Assembly: GCA_020137815.1 (NCBI GenBank)
Contig: CM035360.1
Location: forward strand, 4,513,355 to 4,570,854
Length of the DNA stretch: 57,500 bases
DNA from: Hormiphora californensis
Lineage: Eukaryota > Ctenophora > Tentaculata > Cydippida > Pleurobrachiidae
Reading direction: 5' to 3'
A program made the translations under genes and the position numbers. The notes beneath the pieces are model-generated. The model saw only the letters and a list, made by a program, of their open reading frames with translations. It was not told where the DNA came from and did no database searches. This document shows, one piece after another, positions 21,424-42,325 of this stretch. The stretch's first letter is position 1, and each line of letters starts with the position of its first letter.

Positions 21424-23974
21424 CTATAATTCATACTCCGCGTGCAGTTGTACTCTTCCTCGCAGCTGTGAAGACAATAAATACCAAACAATATCATCTG
21501 ATATATTACAATTCACGGTCAGCTCTGACAGGCAGCTGAGAGAGGGACGAACATGGCAGATATCTGAATGGGAGCTTGTTTCACGTGTCTTTGTTCCTGT
21601 CCATGAGTTGAATGAATTCCTTTATCTTGTGACCGTCATACTCTTCATTAAATGACTTCTAGAGGGGTTAAGGGTACACCTGGCGTTTTTCATCATCGAG
21701 TGCCCAACCAAATGACTTCACCAGGGTTTAGGTCATACAAAATGGACCTCAAATATGCAATTTTAGCCCTAAAGTCGAATTCATATTTTTGCTACAGCCT
21801 ATTTTCAAAGTGGCGTTTTTTCAATTTTTGTTGAAATTTTTAACCTCAGGACCACTTTTTTTGAGATAGAAACATTAAATTCTCGGAATGTGAAGAGAAT
21901 ATAAAGGTGAATAAGCCCAAAGAAGGATTTTTAAAATGGAGCTTATTTCTGGCCATGAGAACGGTTTACTTTTTTGCGTCTTTGACACGCTGGCTGAGAA
22001 TGTTCCCATGCTTCATTAGAGATGAAAATCTGGAAATAGTTGCTCAAAACGATTATCTATGTGGCCCAAAAATTTTGGAACTTTCCCGTTAAAGATGTGG
22101 TGTACAGAGCTTGTTTTGTGAAACCCGTCTTTTTGAAAAAGAGGGAAATTCCCTGTATCTCAAAAACGGATGATTGTAGAAACCTGCGACCAAGCTTAAT
22201 CGATTCAGAAGGTCCGATTTTGGGGGGGGTCTTCTGAGGGACATTTTGCTCCCACTCCAACCGTTTTTGCTGTAATTGCAAAAAACCAATTCTATGAAAA
22301 GGGGGAACAACTCTATTCCAGTAGCCTGCTTCGGGCTGATTTCCCCCTTACTTGCTGATACCTTTTTCGCAATTACAGCAAAAACGGTTGGAGTAGGAGC
22401 AAAATGTCTCTCAGAAGACCCCCCCAAAATCGGACCTTCTGAATCGATTAAGCTTGGTCCCGGGTCTCTACGATCATCCGTTTTTGAGATACAGGGAATT
22501 TCCCTCTTTTTCAAAAAGACAGGTTTCACAAAACAAGCTCTGTACACCACATCTTTGACGGGAAAGTTCCAAAATTTTTGGGCCACATAGATAATCGTTT
22601 TGAGCAACTATTTCCAGATTTTCATCTCTAATGAAGCATGGGAACATTCTCAGCCAGCGTGTCAAAGACGCAAAAAAGTAAACCGTTCTCATGGCCAGAA
22701 ATAAGCTCCATTTTAAAAATCCTTCTTTGGGCTTATTCACCTTTATATTCTCTTCACATTCCGAGAATTTAATGTTTCTATCTCAAAAAAAGTGGTCCTG
22801 AGGTTAAAAATTTCAACAAAAATTGAAAAAACGCCACTTTGAAAATAGGCTGTAGCAAAAATATGAATTCGACTTTAGGGCTAAAATTGCATATTTGAGG
22901 TCCATTTTGTATGACCTAAACCCTGGTGAAGTCATTTGGTTGGGCACTCGATGATGAAAAACGCCAGGTGTACCCTTAAAGGGGTTGGGGGTTAATATTT
23001 TGGGGGATTTGGGCATACATGAGACACCTATAATACCTGATACTGATATAGTATTAGTAAACGTGTCGTCATGGCAACATAATAGTTCAACCTCATCTCA
23101 AGAGATTAAGTGGATACTCAACGGCAGTTTCACATGACATGAACTTGATTTCATTCTGTCTGGCGCCGCCGACCCTTGGGCACGTCACGCCCCTCTATTC
23201 GCGCGACCGTAGGGCGATCCCCTAACACAACCCCTACGGGGTTGGCCGCCACGCGGCCAACGCTGACCCTATCTGAGCGCCGCCAGACAGATTTCCTCTT
23301 ACCATAGCTTCATTCCTACAGAGGGCGTAGTAGCCTGCCTTGGCAATACACATGGGGTAGAACCTGTCCTTGAAGCATTGAACCATCTCCTGCAGCTCGT
23401 ACTGGCACTCAGTACTGACACTAAAATAGAGGGGGGTGGTTGGGTCATTGACTGACGCCACCGACCCGATCTGAGCAGCTCAGAGAGTGCACTGATTTTG
23501 GCCGGCAGACGCCGTTTTGGTTCTCGAAGTCGACAGTGCCCTCAGATCTTGTCTCAATAACTCAGATCGGGGACCTGACAGCTGATTATAGAATCAAAAA
23601 CTTTTTGAAAAAGGGGTCTGATCGAGAACTGCAGTGGCCAGACATCGCGCTGACAGGTCTAACATCTAACTCTACAACGGCACGGAGCGGTCAGAGCATT
23701 GGGCTAGTTCTATTATCATTTCTTCAAATAGAGAACTGGGGGGCCAGAGGACTGCGGTCAGAGTATTAGCAGCACCGCGGAGTGAAGCCTACTGAACTTA
23801 CAAAGTTTTCGCCCACCCCTCCTTCTCCTCCTTATAATGTTCCGATTGGAGATGTGTCTTTATCTTGGCCATATCCGCCATATTCGCACGGTTAACAGTG
23901 GCTTCAGTCTCCGTGTCTTCCTCCATCAGTCTCCTGAGTATCTCCTTCTCAGTTTCTTCTTTTTTATTCTCCAT
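21424..23974 (-). CDS. twin CX9C (CHCH-type) protein, probably mitochondrial intermembrane space
   Basis: Three exons, 23974-23802, 23420-23303 and 21465-21424, join in phase to 110 residues. Donors are GTAAGT and GTAAGA; acceptors are CTCTATTTTAG and TTGTCTTCACAG. The first 58 residues are charged and helical, with no cleavable presequence. Exon 2 carries C63-x9-C73 and C82-x9-C92 (TECQYELQEMVQCFKDR, then PMCIAKAGYYALC), the spacing of twin CX9C proteins oxidised by MIA40 in the intermembrane space. The last exon adds a short tail ending AEYEL. The family includes respiratory-chain subunits and assembly factors; I cannot assign a member. The third exon is tiny and follows a 1.8-kb intron, so its choice is less certain. 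That intron holds a 1.3-kb foldback element. Confidence 0.68.
21672..22975. mobile_element. 1.3-kb TTAA-flanked foldback element with about 600-bp near-identical arms
   Basis: TTAA at 21668-21671 and at 22976-22979. The element begins GGGTACACCTGGCGTTTTTC and ends with its exact complement. The arms are almost identical for about 600 bp, around a spacer of about 90 bp near 22280-22365. Reading frames occur symmetrically on both strands and have no recognisable product. It lies in the last intron of the CX9C gene. Confidence 0.85.
23155..23296. repeat. GC-rich short inverted-repeat unit next to a CX9C splice donor
   Basis: Ends TCTGTCTGGCG and CGCCAGACAG; the interior is GC-rich with palindromic CCCTACGGGG and GGCCGCCACGCGGCC. 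The word CTGTCTGGCG also occurs at about 2765 and 20440, suggesting a dispersed family. Confidence 0.45.
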
Positions 23975-24111
23975 TTTATGTCTCTAGAATGGGGATAATG
24001 TATAGATTTTCTCATGCGGTTGATAGTATGTGCACCTGCCTTTTGTTGTTTGACACAGCAATGAGAGAGGGAGAGGGAGAGTGAGATAGAGAGAAAAGGA
24101 GGGTAAGACAA

Positions 24112-24180
<69 letters not shown>

Positions 24181-24768
24181 CCAGGTGTAACTGTAACATT
24201 ACTCGTAGGCAGGTGCACTATATCTCGCTCGATGGACACAAAATAAAAACAGCGAAATTTTACTGAAAGTGAATCAAATTGGTAATCACATAGTTCACAA
24301 ACAGTATAATCAAGGGGGGTATTTATGCAATGGAGTATAATATCAGGGGGTGTGCCTCGCTTATCTCGCATATCCCTCGCGGGCCTCGCTGAGGAGGGAT
24401 TCCGGCAGGATGTCAATTGTAAAAAAGGGTTCATTTACCACCAGTCAAACACACGATAAAAATAGGTGGGAGGGGAATAAAGGATGCCAAATAGTTGGCT
24501 ATGAGAGAGGACCTTCGACTTCATACAAAAAGAGGATCAAATTGTTACAATATCATTTTTGTGGATTTCTTGCCAAGAATCTTGGCATGCAAAACTCTCG
24601 GGAACACGTCTCCAATATATATCATATCACCAATGTTGTATTGGCAAGTAAATTTACAAAATATTGTATACACACAACTTGGATATAACACACAAAACAC
24701 ATGAAGATCATATATTGTGTAACTCCCCTTTTGTTAAACAATACCAATTCTGAACTGTATTCCATTCT
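23975..24768. other. intergenic upstream of the CX9C gene with (GA)n tract
   Basis: Contains GA-rich sequence from 24060 and a pure (GA)n tract at about 24114-24178. No coding exon was found; the stretch must include the CX9C promoter and EPS15-like 3' sequences. Confidence 0.5.
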
Positions 24769-24772
24769 TTAA

Positions 24773-25442
24773 AGTAAGAGTGGCGCGCCGTGTTTTCTCA
24801 CAAAACTTAGTGGATGAACGGGGAGTACCACCAGGACCATTGGTAAGGTATCGAAAATTTCCAATTCTGTCGCGTTCATTAGTTATGACGTAATATGTTC
24901 ATTATTTCAACTTTTATAAAATTGCTCTACAGAAAAATCTGTGCATTGTGGATTGAAATGGATGCTTGCATCGTGTTCAGCGTCAAAAAATAGCCGGGGT
25001 ACCAAATTTTGGTGTCTCTACCTTGTCTGGGACGCGAGATATCGACAAATATTAAAAACGACCAAAGTGAGAGAAAGAGAGTTTGTTACAAGTGGGTGGC
25101 GCGCACAAACAACTAGCACCCAAAGATAACAATCTCTCTCTCATCCATTTTGGGCGTTTTTGATAATTGTCGATATCTCGCGTCCCAGACAAGGTAGAGA
25201 CACCAAAATTTGGTACCCCGGCTATTTTTTGACGCTGAACACGATGCAAGCATCCATTTCAATCCACAATGTACAGATTTTTCTGTAGAGGAATTTTATG
25301 AAAGTTGAAATAATGAACATATTACGTCATAACTAATTAACGAGACAAAATTGGAAATTTTCGATACCGTACCAATGGTCCTGGAGGTACTCCCCGTTCA
25401 TCCACTAAGTTTTGTGAGAAAACACGGCGCGCCACTCTTACT
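24773..25442. mobile_element. TTAA-flanked foldback element beside the EPS15-like stop codon
   Basis: TTAA at 24769-24772 and 25443-25446. The element begins AGTAAGAGTGGCGCGCCGTG and ends with its complement. Arms of about 300 bp with few mismatches meet near 25105. It ends 19 bp from the EPS15-like stop codon, so it probably supplies that gene's 3' UTR. Confidence 0.8.
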
Positions 25443-25464
25443 TTAACATACCCTAATATCATAT

Positions 25465-33725
<8,261 letters not shown>

Positions 33726-34030
33726 CTATCATAGCTATGAGAAAGTGGTGGTTTTAGAGAATTCAAATCATCTATCATAGCTATATCGTGAGAAAAGGGG
33801 GTTTTTAAGAATTATACAGTACACTGGGATGACTATTATGTAGTCATTGACTACGTCAACACAACTTGGCGGGAAAGTATGTTTTTTGTAGACTTGATCG
33901 AGTTTCAAGCCACAAGGCGATTGTTTACTTGGCTGTAGATTATTGATATTTAGGAATAAAGCACTGGAATAAGATATTATCAATGTATCAATCTTTTTAA
34001 CAAGCAATAAACAGGCACAATATAGAGGTA
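33726..34030. other. intergenic between METTL3 stop and EPS15-like start
   Basis: A 305-bp gap between two minus-strand genes. CATCTATCATAGCTAT occurs twice (33723 and 33768), duplicating the sequence around the EPS15-like start codon. No TATA box is evident. Confidence 0.4.
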
Positions 34031-34715
34031 CTAAAAAGGTAATGCCATTCCGTATCGGTTAAAGTATTTCGTCTTGACATCCTCCCACTCCAAATGCACC
34101 CCAGGTAATTGGTTACCCAATGTCAACCAATTGTTTTGTGTGTTGTGTTCTCTGCCAAAGAGCTCCAATTTCCTGGTACCCGGAGATAATCTGAGGGGGA
34201 AAGGGTGAAGATATCGTTAATGCAAAAAGGGTATTATATCCTGATCTATTCTGTAAATGGTAGGGTTATTGGAGGTTGGTCATCTTTGTGCTCTCCAGTA
34301 GGCAGTATCCAGCGCAATGGTAGTAATAAGAATGGAGGTACTAAAGCAAAGGTTGAGTCGCTTCATTATTGAGTGTGTGGCCATGTAACTGGATACGGGT
34401 AGATCAAATTTTAGGGATTGTTTTTTCAATCCAACTATCCAAACATAACAATATTGTATGACAAAAAAATATATTCTAGAAACAATCTGGGCTCTTAGAA
34501 ACCTTTGAACCACAGCTTCAAAGACACAACAAAACAGAACTAAAAACGTCTCAAAATGGGCCGTGGGGTTACTACAAATAGGATACAGCTCACACTCTCT
34601 CTCTCTCCGCACATCCATATAATATGTCCGGAAAAGATGCATACAATTACACCTGCCTCTATTTCTGTCCGGTGTGTGTATACAATGACTATACATAGTG
34701 TGTGAGAGAGAGAAA

Positions 34716-34781
<66 letters not shown>

Positions 34782-37700
34782 GTGTTTTGAGCTAACTGTA
34801 ACTGTGAATGAAGAAAAGTACACAAATACATGCTTGTGCTAGACTCTCTCTCTCTCTCCATCACAGTGTCTCCCTCCTGTCTCCCTCGCTAAACTCTACT
34901 TGCATGATTTCTTCACTGTATTTTCACAACAGTCTGGCTATAATGTATAGCTGTGGATACCTAGTACCTACACGTAATCGCTCAGTTTTCATTTCTAAGA
35001 CAGAACCTGCCACGGAAACCATGAGAGCCTTTGATACCATACTCTTCATTTAGTCTAAAGGTTATACGTAACCGCTCATTTCGACAGACAATTATACATA
35101 ATTTAGGAGGGGTAATTTGGGATCTAGACGTATAATCAGATATATCTGTCTGCATAATTTGTATACGGAAAATGTGAGAAATTTTGGATCTACAGTCTAC
35201 ACAAAAAAGAGTGAGAGAACGAGAGAGGTAAAGGCAACCCTAACTTACCGTTCAATCATGCCGTATATCTCGTCAGGTTTGTGTGAGGTGTCCCGGACCT
35301 CACTGACTATAATATCACAATCCAGACCACGGTTGAATCCCACCGGGTTACCCTTCACCCCAACCAGACAGTGCTCCTTGCCGTGGTTCAGCCAGTGACC
35401 TGGGAAAGAAATGGAGTTAGAGAAGGGATGAGGTTAGCCCGGTGTCCCAAATAGAGGAATACGGGAATACCATTCCCGTCGGCCAAATTGTCTTATGGCC
35501 GATTTTCGGCCCTTTTTTCACATCTGAGGACTTCAAAAAGTAGCTCACGTGATTCAGCGTACCAAAATTAGTGGGGATAGTGGGTAATGACATGGCCATA
35601 ATACATCCTTCAGAATCACCAATTAACATCCTATTATGCCAATTAGCACCCTTAATTGGCATAAGAGGATTTTAAAAAGTAGCTCACGTGATTCAGCGTA
35701 CCAAAATTAGTGGGGTTTGTGGTCAAGCTTGATTGTTTGATATTTTTCATGAAATTTCAATTTTTGACCAATTATGTTCAATTATGGCCAATTAGGGCAC
35801 TTTCTTGACCTCTGAGCACTTTGATAAGTAGCTCACGTGATTCAGCGTATCGAAATATGTCGGTTTATGTCATTTTAAGTTTATTATCAAATTGTTTCCC
35901 ACTTTTTAAAGTCTTCCTCTCAGAGGAGGAATATTTCGGCTTTTCGGCCAAAATCTACCTGTAAAAAGGGGGAATAGGGGGGGAATAACAGGAATATTTC
36001 GGTCAAAAAGACCGAAAATTGAAATTTCATCAAAAAATCAAGCTTGGGCACTAAACCCACTTATTTTTGCACGCTGAATCACGTGAGCTACTTATTAAAG
36101 TGCTCAGGGGTCAAGAAAGTACCCTAATTGGCCATAATTGAACCTAATTGGTCAAAAATCAAAAACGAAAAAATCGGCCAAATCGGCCACATAAAAACGG
36201 CCATTCCCGGCCAAAATAAACTCCTGGGACACCGGGGAGGTTAGCGAGCTGGGGCCAGTGACTTACCCGGGAATGATGTTAAAGATGGAGAATGTGACTG
36301 GGGGATTATTAGAGAAGGGATGGGATGCACTTATCAGGCTGGTAACAGATTGAATGAAATGGAAAATGGAAGATGAGGCAGGAAAAAAAGAAACTAATTA
36401 ATACGTTTTTTCTCTCTCTCCTTCTTGTATAATTCTCAAGTAATTTTATCCAGCATAACTTTGAGTGAGAAAAATAGAGAGAGAGAGAGAGAGAGATGGA
36501 TGTAAAGGAGAGAGAGAGGGAGAAAATAAGTAGAAGGAGGAAGGTACTGAGCAAGCCAGTAATAACAAGCTCAGAAAATTAGGGGCATACACGTAGAAAG
36601 ATAGAATTATGAAGGCGATATTTGTTTTTATGAAGGAGCAATTACCAGTTCGTCCTGTCCTGATGAGCCGTTGAAGCTGATTTGTTTTCACCCAAATGAT
36701 ATCGTCCACACGCTCATAACCCCAAATCCTGAGTAGCTCCCTACCAAGCTCAACAGCTCGACCAGTCACCCACAGGAAAATGAATCCATCATCCTGGATT
36801 TGGACATTTGAAAAGAATTAGGTAAAATGAGGCAATAAAACTGGATCAGCGCTCAACTGAAAATTAGGAAACTCAAAGTCCGTACCTGAACCTTCTCGAT
36901 TCCCATTTTCTTCATTTCATCATCAGTCATTGTCCCATAGGGAAGCTCCATGTGGATATCCCAGGGGGGATCAGCCATGATAACCGTGAACTTTCCAATT
37001 ACATCGAAATCCAACTTTCGGCTGAAATAATTAGCATTGATTAGCTTGATTAGTACGGTTAGAAGATGAGTAGTGAGTACAATCAATAAATACTAAAGCG
37101 TGTGTGGTAGGAAGGTGTGTTTGAAAACAGTCCACTGCACTGCCGTCTGAACTAAAAACAGAACTGCACTGCTTGACTCGTGGAGCGTGTGATAAAATGG
37201 AGGCGTGGTAAATTTAGAGTGTTTTTCTGCAGAGAACGTCAAACTTTTTTTTCTTTTTTTTTGGGGAGAGCACTCCCGTAAACAATCTTTGATGCTGAGA
37301 GTTCTCAGTTGTTATTGAAATACATGCGTCAAACTACAAAAAAACTCTGGAAAATCGAAGGAATACAAATTGCAAATAGTTTCATTTTGCCAAGATTTTA
37401 GAACCCCCCCAGTTTAATACTCACATGTCACATTGGATCCACTGAGGGGGTGTGAGGTTAGCTTTAGTCATTGCCAGGTTCTTACTATCACTGACCAGCA
37501 TAGCAGCACTGTTCTTAGCCCGGACACTGGCCGCTTGGCGCTGTCGCATCCTCATGTGTGCCCTCTGGTCCTCCTCATCTATCTCATAGTGCACGTACTG
37601 AGGTGGAGTGAGGGGGTCGAGAGAGAGTTGGGAAGTTGGTAGATCGAAGGGAGTTGTGAGCGCACAGGGAACGCACTGGTGGAACGGGAGTACTGTTGCA

Positions 37701-39722
37701 GGTAAGTGGATCAAGAGTGTGTGAGTGAGGAGATGGGCTATTATAGGTGTTACAGCGGTAAACAGGATTTGTAGCGATAGGGGTGTTCACTGAACACTGT
37801 TCAGGGAGCGGGAAATAGATCCACCAAAAGAAAAGGCTGACTACATATTTGGGGATTCAGTGATCTCTAGCTGCATATTGCCCTCTGCCTTTTTAGAATG
37901 AGACGAAAGACGTTGAAGTACTCAGTGAAGGAGACGGAACGAAAATTGAGCGTCTGTGTTTGACTGTCTAGTGTCATATTACAGCTATACACACATTTAT
38001 CAATAGTTCCGTCTCTCTCGCTATCTCTCTATTTCTATTTCTCTATCTCTCTATTTCTCTCTCTTCCACTCTCTTGTCAGCTTTAGAACAACAATCACTA
38101 ACACACACATCAAACATATAACAAATAACCACAACACAGCTGCAAGACGAGGTTATAATAACAAGGTCCTACTGCAGTATCATAACACTCGTCAAAGACT
38201 GTCGTACGTGACAAGTATATCAGTATACCACACGCACACTAAGGACAGAGCGAAATTTCTATTAATCGGTTCCCGTTTTTCCACTTTTTCTCGCCATGAT
38301 AGTGAGTTTCACGCACCTTGCAGGTTTCCATGTGAAAGCACGTGTTTAAAAAGGAGCAATCCCCTAGCTGGGCATCCGTGTGAGCGTAGATCAACTTCCC
38401 TGAAAAGACAGTTTAGGTTCAGGTTTGGGTTTAGTTTTAGAGGGTTAGGTTTGGCCGTGTGTAAACCAAAACGGGGCGACCGCTGTACAGTGCACCGAGG
38501 TCATCCAGGTTGAAATAATATGTTGATTACACTTACGGAAATGCAGCTTTTTGCACGATCCATTTTTTACATTTCCTCTCTTGCACTCATGTTTTGTAAC
38601 CCATTCGCAGAATTCCCGGACCTGTTGGAAATGTAATGTGTAAAAAAGATATTGTCCAGGATGCACTTTCTTGGCAACATTCGTGCGTGAATTATCGGCA
38701 GTGGACAAAGTGTGGCAAAAAGTGTGGCAAAAAGCAACACATGAACCAACCTGTGCAGTTTTATTGCTTTTCAAGTTTTCAATGATAGTTTTCTCCCTCG
38801 CACTCTTGTGGTTTAACAAGGCCTGGATCTCCTCTCCTAACTTCTTACTTTCCGACTGAATTGCTGACGGTTTGTTGAGAAGAAATTCAGCACAGTCAGC
38901 GGTGAGTGCGGTGTTGAGCTTTCGGCGTTTGCGCTTCTTGTCAAATCGTCCCAACAGTGAGTTTATCTGTAAAGGTGGAATTTATTGATCACCTATGTCA
39001 TAGACCTTAGAACAAAATCAAAGTGTGCAACTTGAAAACTGACTTGCTCAACCCTGTTTGACCAACAAAAAAACTTTAAAACTCAAAACACAAAACAACT
39101 CATTTTTATTAAACCATTGGACCGGGATTGTTACCTTTTTGTTCTCAACGGCCACCACCTGAAGGGAGTGTGTTGTGTTCAGCGTTATAACTTTCTGATA
39201 GGTCAGTTTCTCGAGGGAGTTCAGCAACTTCTCCTCTTCAGGCTCATCACACTTCTCTTTTAGAGTTGAGAGAGATATCGGTGTAGTTTCGGCCTGTTGA
39301 AATATTAGGGGTTTATTTTACCAGATTTGTTTATTTCAATTCAATCTAAAATGCGTACATTGGAATGTTACAGGACCCTATAAACTTTTTGTGAGCAAGC
39401 AGATTACTTGCCTAGCTAGACTGTGTTTTGCGCACAAATGTAAAGGAGGGTTAGAACATAACAACAGATTACCCGACAACTTAATATACATAATTCATTT
39501 TACCTCAAGGACGCTCAGCAGACATTTCGTTCCACCATCATCAAGTAGAGAATGATTCAATGACTCCGTCATAGGTTCATCAGCTTTCTCAGTACAATCC
39601 CCCTCGTAATGGACACGAAACTGCTCCCGACGACGCTCCAGACGCTGTTTCAACATGGTCATATTGTGTCTGTTCGACTTGATGGCATGCCATGCATCGA
39701 AACTTGATGGTTCTAGCACCAT
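34031..39722 (-). CDS. METTL3: N6-adenosine mRNA methyltransferase catalytic subunit
   Basis: Writes m6A on mRNA as the catalytic half of the METTL3-METTL14 complex in the nucleus. Ten exons in phase: 39722-39504, 39293-39135, 38966-38751, 38621-38537, 38399-38317, 37597-37425, 37021-36886, 36793-36646, 35399-35249 and 34190-34031; 509 residues (human about 580). The N-terminus ([17 protein letters not shown]) matches the leader region. Two CCCH zinc fingers lie in exons 4-5 ([13 protein letters not shown]...CKKLH and [17 protein letters not shown]). The catalytic DPPW is at residues 329-332, followed by [15 protein letters not shown], and later [20 protein letters not shown] and [16 protein letters not shown]. 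All key residues are intact. The linker between the zinc fingers and the MTase domain is shorter than in vertebrates. The intron between exons 8 and 9 holds a hAT-type MITE. An 83-nt exon (38399-38317) was found from phase and homology. Confidence 0.95.
34697..34777 (+). repeat. (GA)n microsatellite
   Basis: GA tract in the last METTL3 intron; CT on the transcript. Confidence 0.9.
35438..36236. mobile_element. hAT-type MITE with 8-bp target duplication
   Basis: GAGGTTAG is duplicated at 35430-35437 and 36237-36244. Terminal inverted repeats are CCCGGTGTCCCA and TGGGACACCGGG. The interior is full of TGGCCGA/TCGGCCA words and several copies of AAGTAGCTCACGTGATTCAG in both orientations. An 8-bp duplication is the mark of hAT elements. 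No transposase is encoded. It lies in the METTL3 intron between exons 8 and 9. Confidence 0.88.
36474..36496 (+). repeat. short (GA)n tract
   Basis: About 11 GA units in a METTL3 intron. Confidence 0.8.
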
Positions 39723-41833
39723 CCTAGATCAAGAAAGGGTTCACATTAACTTTTCAATGTTTTTTCTCGCCAGCACTCAGCAACCCTCTGCAAATCTCGA
39801 TCATAATGCAATACTATCCGAGGGATCGATAAAAAATATTCCACTGAGTATCTGCTTGCTGTTCCGTATAAATTTTAAATGGTTTGCGATTCTCATAATT
39901 AGGGGTGAGCGTGTGGTTCATAGACATTGTATGTCGATATTACAGCCACTAGAGGGCAGGGAGAGAGAGCCGTAAGGGAGATTAATATTTAATTCTTTGT
40001 GGTTTCAAACTGTGGGAAGGATTGGTAATGTTGTCTCGGTCTCGGTCTCTAAAGTATTATACATAGAAGTACTGTCTTACTCATCTCATTTTATCTTCCC
40101 CTTCTCTCTCTTTCTTCCAAACACGTAAAATGTTACAGTACGCAACAGACGTACCTAAACGTACAGGACACACCACGGCCCGGATGGGTCTACAACTAGT
40201 CTCGAAGAAGTTGTGTCCGTTAATTAATTGATGAATATGAGCCCAAAGAAGTAAAGCTGTCACACTTTTAGCAGTTTGTAATTCTTCTGGAACACTGGTC
40301 CCATGAGTGAACAAAAGGGGCCAACCGGCAGAGCCAGGTGGGTTATTCAAACCCCTACGGGTGCGGGATGTGGGGAATTTGAAAATATTAAAATATGAGG
40401 GTTTTTTTTCAAAACGCGCCGCTACCAAAAGAGTACACTTAGACCGACTTTTTTCAAACGGCTATAGCCACGCAACCACATGGCCAATTTGAGTAAACTA
40501 AACGGTAACTGATAGAGAATCGATAGCCCTAACCGATAACCCCAAACCAAACCCTAACCAGACCCTGAAGGATAGCCCTAACCCGTTACGCACGCTAAAA
40601 CTACAAATTGTTAGCAATGAAAGGCACCCAGATTGTTTCCCTACGATATGGGTGTTTGGTGGCCTGTTTACAGGTGCGTGCTGCCAAAAGAGTTGATTCA
40701 CTAAAATGGCCCTAACCGCCAAACCACTCAACCGTTTTGGCTAATTCAAAGTTTATCTGGTAGAGAATGTTACACTACTTTTGCCCTAATAGTAGGAGCG
40801 CTTAGATCAGTCCCGCCAAAAATCGCGTGCCACCCTTTTTGCGCATTGTCATAGCTGGGTCATAGCTCCTTCATTTCGGGCGCCGTTACGATCTGGGTGT
40901 TTGGAGGCCTGTTTACAGGTGCGCGCTGCCAAAAAAGTTGATTCACTAAAATGGCTCTAACCGCCAAACCACTCAACCGTTTTGGCTGATTCAAAGTTTA
41001 TCTGGTAGGGTATGTCAAGGCCTAACCCCAACCCAAACCCCAACCCTAACCCTACTTTAGCCCTAACCCTAAAAAACCGTTTGTCAGCACTCCCAAAACA
41101 CCCAGATTTTAACGCTGGCCCTTCATTTCAACTCCAATCAAAAAATGACCTTCAAGTTTTCGAAAGATCTCGTCGAGATCTACAAAAAACATGTGGGTAA
41201 TTTTTTTCCCGGGATGATGTTTTTAGCACGCACGTGCTAAAAAGATCATTCAGGGTTTAGAAATCAGCAGATCGTGGAGTTAACTAAATGTGTCCGTCCG
41301 TCACGGGACACGGACAACGCTTAACAAAAATAAAATTTTCGCGTTTTAACTTTAATTAATTCCACATGAAAGCAGGAAAACCAACGGGTATCTCCCAGGG
41401 ACTTCCCTCTTAAGGGGTCTGCAGCACATGGCAAGGGACTTCTCCCAGGAACATGAAACATCCCGGGACCCAGTCGCCAAAAAGAAAACTAAACGTTTTG
41501 ATAAAAATCGCCACGGAAGACGAAATTTCCTGGATGCAGCTGCACGCGGGCTTAAACTCGGCAACTCTTGTAGACAAAATTCGCGCGTTCCATTTAATGC
41601 GCCAATTGGCGTCGGCCGCCGGGCCGCGGCCGGTTGTTGTAGCGCATTTTTGTTTTGCGTGTTTCTTAACTTTTTGCCAGATGTTTTTTTTGAAAAAAAG
41701 CAAAGCAGGACGGCTAGGATAAATCCAGTGCCGGGGGTGCTGATATCCCTTTCAATAACGTTCAGCCACGGTCCTTCCGGTACAGATTTCTCTGCAGCGT
41801 AGCCAGGCGCCACCCCACAACATACGCACATAT
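39723..41833. other. repeat-rich gap upstream of METTL3
   Basis: Holds the METTL3 promoter (not localised) and several repeats. A sequence from TGGGTGTTTGG through CTGTTTACAGGTGCG to TCAAAGTTTATCTGGTAG occurs at 40646-40770 and again at 40889-41014. A CCCTAA-rich tract lies at 41021-41075. A hairpin TTTTTAGCACG-CACGTGCTAAAAA is at 41220-41243. At about 40318 is a CCAACCGGC...GGTGGGTTATT segment related to the repeats at 49 kb. The frames at 41350-41870 have no recognisable product. Confidence 0.5.
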
Positions 41834-42325
41834 ATGACAATATTGGTATGCAGCTTAGTTCATTCAAAAATAGACTACTGCAATTCTCTGATGTCTGGGA
41901 TGACTAAACGGAATGTTGCTGAGTTACAAAAGGTACAAAATGCAGCAGCTAGATTCATTTATGGACAGAGGAGGTGGCAAGGCACAACGACGTTGCGTAA
42001 GGCATTACATTTCCTACCAGTGAGCGAAAGGATCAATTTCAAAACCTGTGTTTTGGTCTATAAATGTCTGAACGGCCTTGCACCCGAATACCTAACTGGC
42101 CTTCTGGAAAAGAGGAAGAAAAAACCAATGACACTTCGTGCAGATTATGATGATCTTCTTCTTGAAACTCCGCATCCCAAATACAAAACAACGGAAAGGG
42201 CTTTCAGTGTATCAGGGCCTAAGTTATGGAACAATCTTCCGCGGGAGCTCCGTCGATCTAGGACTTTACAGAGGTTCAAAACTGATCTAAAAACACTGTT
42301 GTTTTCCAAGGCCTTCTCTGAGTAG
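41834..42325 (+). mobile_element. 3' fragment of a non-LTR retrotransposon (CR1/L2-type) reverse-transcriptase ORF
   Basis: 164 codons matching the region downstream of the RT core in CR1/L2-like elements: SKIDYCNSLMSG, LQKVQNAAARFIYG, LHFLPVSERINFKT, VYKCLNGLAPEYL, RAFSVSGPKLWNNLPRELR and LKTLLFS. The catalytic RT and endonuclease parts are missing, so it is a 5'-truncated dead copy. The 3' UTR may run to about 43350, where AAAAGCGATTTAAATA precedes a (TTATTG)n tail typical of such elements; that extension is inference. Confidence 0.88.

Noticed and set aside
21907-23016. Matching ORFs of 60-170 codons on both strands
   Set aside because: They are mirror images produced by the arms of the 1.3-kb foldback element, with no recognisable protein.
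41350-41870. ORFs of about 90-170 codons on both strands upstream of the LINE fragment
   Set aside because: No motif of reverse transcriptase, endonuclease or gag could be found, and the frames overlap on both strands.
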